Positions 5,920 through 9,979 of a stretch of DNA of 9,979 bases are shown one piece after another (position 1 is the stretch's first letter; each line of letters starts with the position of its first letter). The translations under genes and the position numbers were made by a program. The notes under the pieces were generated by a model. It saw nothing but the letters and a program-made list of their open reading frames with translations. It made no database searches and was not told the DNA's origin. Location of the stretch: NCBI GenBank assembly GCA_025060055.1, contig JANXCK010000012.1, forward strand, positions 1 through 9,979, given 5' to 3'. The DNA is from Fimbriimonadales bacterium. GTDB taxonomy: Bacteria; Armatimonadota; Fimbriimonadia; Fimbriimonadales; GBS-DC.

Positions 5920-6690
5920 GTGCTGTTAGGCATCGATGTCGGCAACACCCACACCGTGTTGGGCGTTTATGAGTCGGCGCGCTGGCACGCGTGGCGCGTG
6001 CATACCAACCCCGCCCGCACGGAAGATGAACACTACATCCTGATTCGCGCTTTGCTGGAAGCGGAGGGGCTAACCGCAGCAATCTCAGGTGTTGCCATCT
6101 GCTCGGTCGTACCTGCCTTAGAGGAGCCGTTGCGCCACTTGGCGCGTCGCTGGCTGCAGTGCGAGCCGTTGTTCGTCTCATCCGAGCTGGATTTGGGGTT
6201 CACCATCGATTACGCACCGCCGAGCGCCGTGGGCGCCGATCGGCTGGCGAACGCCGTTGCTGCCGTGCAACGCTTCGGCAAGCCCGTGATTGTGGTCGAC
6301 TTCGGTACAGCAACGACCTTAGATGCCGTCTCGCGCGAAAATGTGTATGTCGGCGGCGCGATTTTGCCCGGCGTGGAACTGATGCTCGAATCGTTGGCAG
6401 GGCGCGCGGCGCGCCTACCCCGAATTGCTTTGGAGGGCGCGTGCCAGCCCATCGGCAAAAGCACGCCTGAAAGCTTGCGCAGCGGCGTGCTGCTCGGCTC
6501 CGCTGGCGCTGTGGAACACCTCATCCAACAGTTCAAGCAGCAGCTGGGTTCCGAAACGCCCGTCGTGGCAACGGGCGGACTCGCGCCACGACTGGCGCCT
6601 TATTGCGCAAGTATCCAGCACATCGAACCGATGCTCACCTTGGAAGGACTGCGAATCCTTTGGCAGCGTCATCATCAGGAGGTGCTATGA
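5920..6690 (+). CDS. coaX: Type III pantothenate kinase
   Basis: Phosphorylates pantothenate with ATP, the first committed step of coenzyme A synthesis, in the cytosol. The 256-aa length and every family motif fit. The phosphate-binding LLGIDVGNT is at 2-10, with Asp6. GADRLANAV at 105-113 includes Asp107, equivalent to the catalytic Asp of the Thermotoga enzyme. VVDFGTATT is at 125-133 with Asp127, GGAILPG at 145-151, and VVATGGLAP at 215-223. Class III enzymes use a monovalent cation and are not inhibited by CoA; this is family knowledge. The start is GTG 5920, since MLLGIDVGNT is the standard N-terminus and a -10 box lies 7 bases upstream. Its last codons contain the ribosome binding site of the next gene, and its TGA overlaps that gene's ATG. 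Confidence 0.97.
   Translation: MLLGIDVGNTHTVLGVYESARWHAWRVHTNPARTEDEHYILIRALLEAEGLTAAISGVAICSVVPALEEPLRHLARRWLQCEPLFVSSELDLGFTIDYAPPSAVGADRLANAVAAVQRFGKPVIVVDFGTATTLDAVSRENVYVGGAILPGVELMLESLAGRAARLPRIALEGACQPIGKSTPESLRSGVLLGSAGAVEHLIQQFKQQLGSETPVVATGGLAPRLAPYCASIQHIEPMLTLEGLRILWQRHHQEVL
6677..6683 (+). promoter_or_regulatory. Ribosome binding site of the DnaA domain-I-like gene
   Basis: AGGAGGT lies inside the last codons of coaX, 3 bases before ATG 6687. It is the strongest Shine-Dalgarno match in the window and fixes the start at 6687. An in-frame ATG at 6603 would lie deep in coaX and has no such site. Confidence 0.85.
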
Positions 6691-7310
6691 GTCAGGAGCG
6701 GCAAGCAGCGTGGAACCTGATTCGCGAGCGTGTCAAACAGCAAGTGACGGGGCGAACCCTCTACCGCGCCCTCGACGCGCTCCAACTGGTCACTATCGAA
6801 GGCGACACTGTCGTGCTGGGAATGCCCCACGAGGAATACCAGCTCGCGGGGCATCTGAACGCGCCCAGCGTGCGCAAATGGATCGAACAGTTCATAGAAG
6901 AGGCATACGCGATTCGCCCCCAACTGGTGATTATTGAGGGCGTAACCCTTCAAGACTGGCAGTTGTACCAACGCAAGCAGGCGGAGTTGCGTCGGCTCAG
7001 CGAGCAGAGCGCACGCAAGCGAGAGACCGAGACGCGCACCTACACCACTTGGGAAGCAGTGTACGAGCAAGCGGGGCGTAAGTTCGCCGAGATTTCTGGG
7101 CGCAGCCTCGCCAGCAGCCGCGCACGCTACCTGAACGAAATGATTGAGTTCGTGCGCGAGGCGCTTCAACGAATCCCCATCGAGACCGAAGCGGACGAAC
7201 GGCAGCTGAATCGCGTGATTGAGCGCATCGCCACTAATGCCGACGCCCCCGCCGCGCTCGTGGGATGGCTCATCCTGTATGCCCCGACCCACGCACGCAT
7301 GGAGCCATGA
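6687..7310 (+). CDS. Stand-alone DnaA domain-I-like protein of unknown function
   Basis: 207 aa. Residues 7-85 resemble the N-terminal domain of the replication initiator DnaA: W9-x-x-I-x-x-x-V, then a T-x-x-x-L stretch at 24-33, then a beta hairpin with EGDTVVLGMP at 38-47, then a helix (61-77) and a last strand QLVIIEG at 79-85. In DnaA this domain self-associates and binds DnaB helicase and regulators such as DiaA or HobA. Nothing here resembles the AAA+ ATPase (no Walker A) or the DNA-binding domain IV. Instead a charged helical region runs from 86 to about 185, including a coiled-coil-like QKQAELRRLSEQ, and ends in LVGWLILYAP. It overlaps coaX by 4 bp and the next gene by 4 bp, so it is probably translationally coupled. 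The resemblance is judged by eye; the KH-like fold of domain I is common, and the function is unknown. Confidence 0.75.
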   Translation: MSQERQAAWNLIRERVKQQVTGRTLYRALDALQLVTIEGDTVVLGMPHEEYQLAGHLNAPSVRKWIEQFIEEAYAIRPQLVIIEGVTLQDWQLYQRKQAELRRLSEQSARKRETETRTYTTWEAVYEQAGRKFAEISGRSLASSRARYLNEMIEFVREALQRIPIETEADERQLNRVIERIATNADAPAALVGWLILYAPTHARMEP

Positions 7311-8452
7311 ACCGCGTCCGACGGCGTGAACGCCTGCTAATCGGAATACTGGTCGTCGTGATGATGATAGGCGCGCTCACGCTCATCCGCTCTCAGCCGT
7401 GGGGACGGATTGACCTGCGCCCGCTCAAGCCGAACACACCGAACTGGATTGTCTGCGCGCGCCTCGACAGCGACGCCCGCGGCGACCTGATGGTGATTCT
7501 GCCCGACGGACGCACGCAGATGCTCACTCAAGACGCCTTCGACGACCGCAGCCCCGACTGGGCGCCCGACGGCAAAAAAATCGTGTTCTCTTCCAACCGA
7601 CGCGACTATGTGTATCAACTGTGGACGATTGATCCCGATGGCAAAGGGCTGCAGCAGCTCAGCCTCGGCGGCGGCGCCAAGCTCGCGCCCGTCTTCGACC
7701 AAGACGGCGCACACATCCTACACATCGCGCAAGGGCTGGTGACGGAAATCGACGCCAAAGGACAACACGCAGCGCAGCTTATCCCCTCGCCCGCGCAGAT
7801 GGTACAAGTGCGCGATCAGTACGGACAGATTGCGTTCCGCTACGCCAAGCGCGTCGACCCGAACCTCATCGCCGCCGTGCAGCGCATCGACGAGGGCGAA
7901 CAAGCCGTGTTGCAGAACCTAACCGTCGCGCAGCGACAGTTTGCATTACCCGTTCTAATCGCAGGCGAGCAAGTTGACTTGGACTGGTCGCCCGACGGGC
8001 GGAGCTTGGCGGTCGGCGGCGCAGGACTAATCGTGCCCACGCCCGAAGGAGAACGACACATGGGCGGCATCATCCGCTTCGATTTGGAGGATCCTTCCTC
8101 ACCGCAGCCCGCCGCGTTGTGGCTTTCGCCTGACAATACCCAAGCGGCGATTGAACTCGCATGGTCGCCCGATGGCGCGCGCGTGGCGTTTGTGCTGTGC
8201 GAGCGGCGTAAAAATGGCGAGTTGCGACGGCTTGGACTGGCGACCGTGCCCGAAGCGGGCGGCGCGCCCACCCTCATCGTGGAAGGTGAGGTCTACCACC
8301 CCGACTGGGCGCCCGACGGACAGCACCTCGTATTCGCGATGGGCAAGCCAGGCGAGCGACAGATCTATACCATACGCATCGACGGCACAGAACTCAAGCC
8401 ACGAACTCAGTCAGGCGACCACATCACCCCACGCTGGTCGCCCGCAAAGTAA
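7307..8452 (+). CDS. Membrane-anchored TolB-like beta-propeller protein (PD40 repeats)
   Basis: 381 aa. An Arg-rich start (3-9) and one hydrophobic segment (about 10-27) predict an N-terminal anchor with the rest outside the inner membrane. PD40-type repeats follow. Clear WSPDG/WAPDG cores lie at 85-89, 227-231, 286-290 and 334-338, a degenerate one at about 129-134 (FDQDGA), and a final RWSP at 376-379. Together they suggest a five- or six-bladed propeller like the C-terminal part of TolB. Such propellers bind partner proteins or peptides. It lacks the N-terminal TolB domain, and no tolA or pal is nearby, so a Tol-Pal role should not be assumed. ATG 7307 overlaps the preceding TGA, with GGAG 2 bases upstream. 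It is the last gene of the coaX run; a new promoter follows directly. Confidence 0.88.
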   Translation: MNRVRRRERLLIGILVVVMMIGALTLIRSQPWGRIDLRPLKPNTPNWIVCARLDSDARGDLMVILPDGRTQMLTQDAFDDRSPDWAPDGKKIVFSSNRRDYVYQLWTIDPDGKGLQQLSLGGGAKLAPVFDQDGAHILHIAQGLVTEIDAKGQHAAQLIPSPAQMVQVRDQYGQIAFRYAKRVDPNLIAAVQRIDEGEQAVLQNLTVAQRQFALPVLIAGEQVDLDWSPDGRSLAVGGAGLIVPTPEGERHMGGIIRFDLEDPSSPQPAALWLSPDNTQAAIELAWSPDGARVAFVLCERRKNGELRRLGLATVPEAGGAPTLIVEGEVYHPDWAPDGQHLVFAMGKPGERQIYTIRIDGTELKPRTQSGDHITPRWSPAK

Positions 8453-8462
8453 CGCTTTTGGC

Positions 8463-8468
8463 TATAAT
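8463..8468 (+). promoter_or_regulatory. -10 box of the matrixin-like/DUF1573 gene
   Basis: GCTATAAT lies 11 bases after the previous stop and 7 bases (8469-8475) before the GGAGG ribosome binding site. This repeats the layout at 388-405. No clear -35 box is visible in the end of the upstream gene. Confidence 0.65.
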
Positions 8469-8475
8469 ATTAGAT

Positions 8476-8480
8476 GGAGG
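8476..8480 (+). promoter_or_regulatory. Ribosome binding site of the matrixin-like/DUF1573 gene
   Basis: GGAGG lies 8 bases before ATG 8489. It overlaps an ATG at 8474 in another frame, which is ignored. Confidence 0.75.
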
Positions 8481-8488
8481 GTATCGGT

Positions 8489-9979
8489 ATGCAGAAATGG
8501 TTCGTCGCACTGGTGCTACTTGGGTGCTGGACACTGGGCGAGGCGCAGAATCGCCCCAACGCACCGACTCTGCCTGAAAATGTGGCAAAAATAGAACACG
8601 ACCAACTTAAACGAGCGATCAACTTGCTTTCGAAGGGCGAGTTCGCAGAAGCAGAGCAGCTCATCAGGCCCACTGTGATTCCTGCCACGGTTCGCGTGTA
8701 CGGCAGCTGGGCAACGATTCCGATCGATCTGCGCGAGGGGTTCCGCCAAGCAGCCATCGAGGCGGTTCAGAACTGGAACACCGCGCTGGGCGGCACTCCG
8801 CGCATCGAGTGGACTGACGACGAGCGCACTGCCGATGTGCAGATTGTGTTCGAGGAGGATGTCGCCGAGATTACGGCGGGGCAGTTCCGCTTGATGCACG
8901 GGCGTGCCAAGCTGCTTTTGCCTCCTGCGCAGGGCGACCGTCGGCGTGTGCGTGCGCGCATTGCCACTTACATTCCCTACACCGAGATGCCCCAATCGGC
9001 GAAGGCGGTCGCGCACTTGGTGGGGCAAGCCATCGGTGCGTACTTGGGGCTGGGCGAAAGCCAGAAAGACACCGACCTGATGGGACCTGTCTGGAACAGC
9101 GAAGATCTGCCTACCGCGCCCACACGCGAGGAGGTTGAGCGAGTGCGTGCGCTGGCACAAGTGCGTGCCGCGCTCAGCAACTATGTCGCCCGCCGAATCC
9201 AAATTTACCTGCCTAAGCCGAAAATCGTGCTGGCAGCACTGGAACATGACTTCGGCGAGATTATGCAGGGCGACACTGTAAAGCACACCTTCGTTGTCAA
9301 GAACGAAGGCGATGCACCGCTGGAGTTGACCAGCGTGCGCCCCAGCTGCGGCTGTGTCACCCCACACTTTGACAAAGTGATCGAACCAGGCAAAGAGGGC
9401 AAGATTGAGGCGGAGCTGCGCTCAGCAGGCTTTCGTGGCATGCAGATCAAAACCATCCAGGTCACTACCAACGACCCTGACAACCCGAACCTGACCCTGC
9501 GCCTCACCGCCAACATCCGAGTCGCTATTGAAGTACGCCCCAGCGAGCAGATTCCCATCACGCTCAAGAGCGATACACCCACCATCCAGGAGGTGGAAGT
9601 GGTCTCTAACACCAACACGCCACTGGAGCTGCAGGATGTGCGCGTGAATGTACCCTTCGCGACTGCTGAGGCGCAAAAAATCGATGACAAGCGCACCAAA
9701 ATCACTATTACGGTCAATCCCGATGCGCCACCTGGACGCAACACGATTCTGGTGACCGCTCGTACCAACTCTACGGCAACGCCGCAAGTTAACATCGCGC
9801 TGAACTACGAAAAAGGGATTGTGGTAACGCCCACCACTGTGTTCTTCGGCGCGATCAACTCGGCAACGCCCCTGCCAATCGAGCGCGTGGTCACGGTCAG
9901 CCGCAGCGACAAGGGCTTCCAGGTCAAAAAGTTCGAGGTCGATGACCCAAACATCGAGGTCAAGCACGAGTCGACTGCG
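8489..9979 (+). CDS. Secreted multidomain protein: degenerate matrixin-like domain plus DUF1573 repeats (3' end outside window)
   Basis: The frame is open for 497 codons to the window edge, so the protein is incomplete. Residues 1-19 form a signal peptide with a GEA site; an LLGC at 10-13 leaves lipoprotein processing possible. Residues 66-200 have the order of a matrixin-type zinc protease: VRVYGSW, a helix with AVQNWN, TADVQIVF, AGQFRL, a strand IATYI, then AHLVGQAIGAYLGLGES and DLMGP. In active metzincins this last segment is HExxHxxGxxH followed by a Met-turn. Here only H176 and the glycines remain (Leu for Glu, Gln180 for His), so it should not bind zinc or cleave. Residues 250-345 are a DUF1573 domain with the typical DFGEI opening and SCGC at 286-289. 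Further Ig-like repeats follow at about 346-440 and from 444. DUF1573 proteins are extracytoplasmic and of unclear role. The gene has its own promoter and ribosome binding site. Confidence 0.87.
   Translation, partial: MQKWFVALVLLGCWTLGEAQNRPNAPTLPENVAKIEHDQLKRAINLLSKGEFAEAEQLIRPTVIPATVRVYGSWATIPIDLREGFRQAAIEAVQNWNTALGGTPRIEWTDDERTADVQIVFEEDVAEITAGQFRLMHGRAKLLLPPAQGDRRRVRARIATYIPYTEMPQSAKAVAHLVGQAIGAYLGLGESQKDTDLMGPVWNSEDLPTAPTREEVERVRALAQVRAALSNYVARRIQIYLPKPKIVLAALEHDFGEIMQGDTVKHTFVVKNEGDAPLELTSVRPSCGCVTPHFDKVIEPGKEGKIEAELRSAGFRGMQIKTIQVTTNDPDNPNLTLRLTANIRVAIEVRPSEQIPITLKSDTPTIQEVEVVSNTNTPLELQDVRVNVPFATAEAQKIDDKRTKITITVNPDAPPGRNTILVTARTNSTATPQVNIALNYEKGIVVTPTTVFFGAINSATPLPIERVVTVSRSDKGFQVKKFEVDDPNIEVKHESTA

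Noticed and set aside
4932..5954. 340-codon minus-strand open frame opposite the oxidoreductase
   Set aside because: The plus-strand frame has clear Rossmann and EKP motifs; the antisense translation is His/Gln/Arg-rich with no family resemblance, a codon-bias shadow.
7307..8452. Calling the propeller protein TolB of a Tol-Pal system
   Set aside because: It has an N-terminal membrane anchor in place of the TolB N-domain, and no tolQ, tolR, tolA or pal gene is nearby.
8516..9367. 283-codon minus-strand open frame opposite the matrixin-like/DUF1573 gene
   Set aside because: The plus frame has a promoter, ribosome binding site, signal peptide and DUF1573 motifs; the antisense one has none of these.
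9205..9967. Two overlapping minus-strand open frames near the window end
   Set aside because: Shadows of the DUF1573 repeats in the plus strand; composition is Ser/Arg- or Asp/Arg-rich without recognisable domains.

Overview
The window reads as chromosomal DNA of a free-living, GC-rich, diderm bacterium, possibly a thermophile. The style suggests an Armatimonadota-like lineage: very short or absent 5' leaders behind GGTATAAT-type -10 boxes, a lipoprotein plus a barrel-like protein, DUF1573 and TolB-like secreted proteins, and class III pantothenate kinase. That taxonomic guess is inference only; no rRNA or marker gene is present.

Bases 1-411 hold no credible gene. They are packed with palindromic repeats. 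Three copies of a 46-48 bp composite element lie at 1-48 (-), 53-100 (+) and 159-204 (-). Each is a GC hairpin, a GTTTG-like linker, and a GTRG-headed REP-like hairpin with a TTCA loop. A 179 bp element with long imperfect terminal inverted repeats and three internal hairpins follows at 209-387. Its right arm ends on the base before the -10 box of the next gene.

Bases 412-3707 (+) encode a 724-aa surface lipoprotein of unknown function and, after a 9-bp perfect hairpin, a secreted or barrel-like protein of unknown function. Convergent to these, 2 bp away, is an FtsX-type ABC permease (3710-4852, -) with no ATPase gene in view. A 67-bp divergent region with two back-to-back promoters separates it from a GFO/IDH/MocA-family NAD(P)-dependent oxidoreductase (4920-5894, +).

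Bases 5920-8452 (+) form a tight three-gene run with 4-bp ATGA overlaps. It holds coaX (type III pantothenate kinase, apparently translated from a leaderless GTG), a stand-alone protein resembling DnaA domain I, and a membrane-anchored TolB-like beta-propeller protein. A separate promoter and ribosome binding site then drive a long secreted protein (8489 to the window end, incomplete). It joins a matrixin-like fold with a destroyed zinc motif to DUF1573/Ig-like repeats.

The signals most worth checking are the covarying REP-like repeat family, the constant 7-nt spacing from the -10 box to either the start codon or the Shine-Dalgarno sequence, the stand-alone DnaA domain-I-like protein beside coaX, and the pseudo-protease/DUF1573 fusion.
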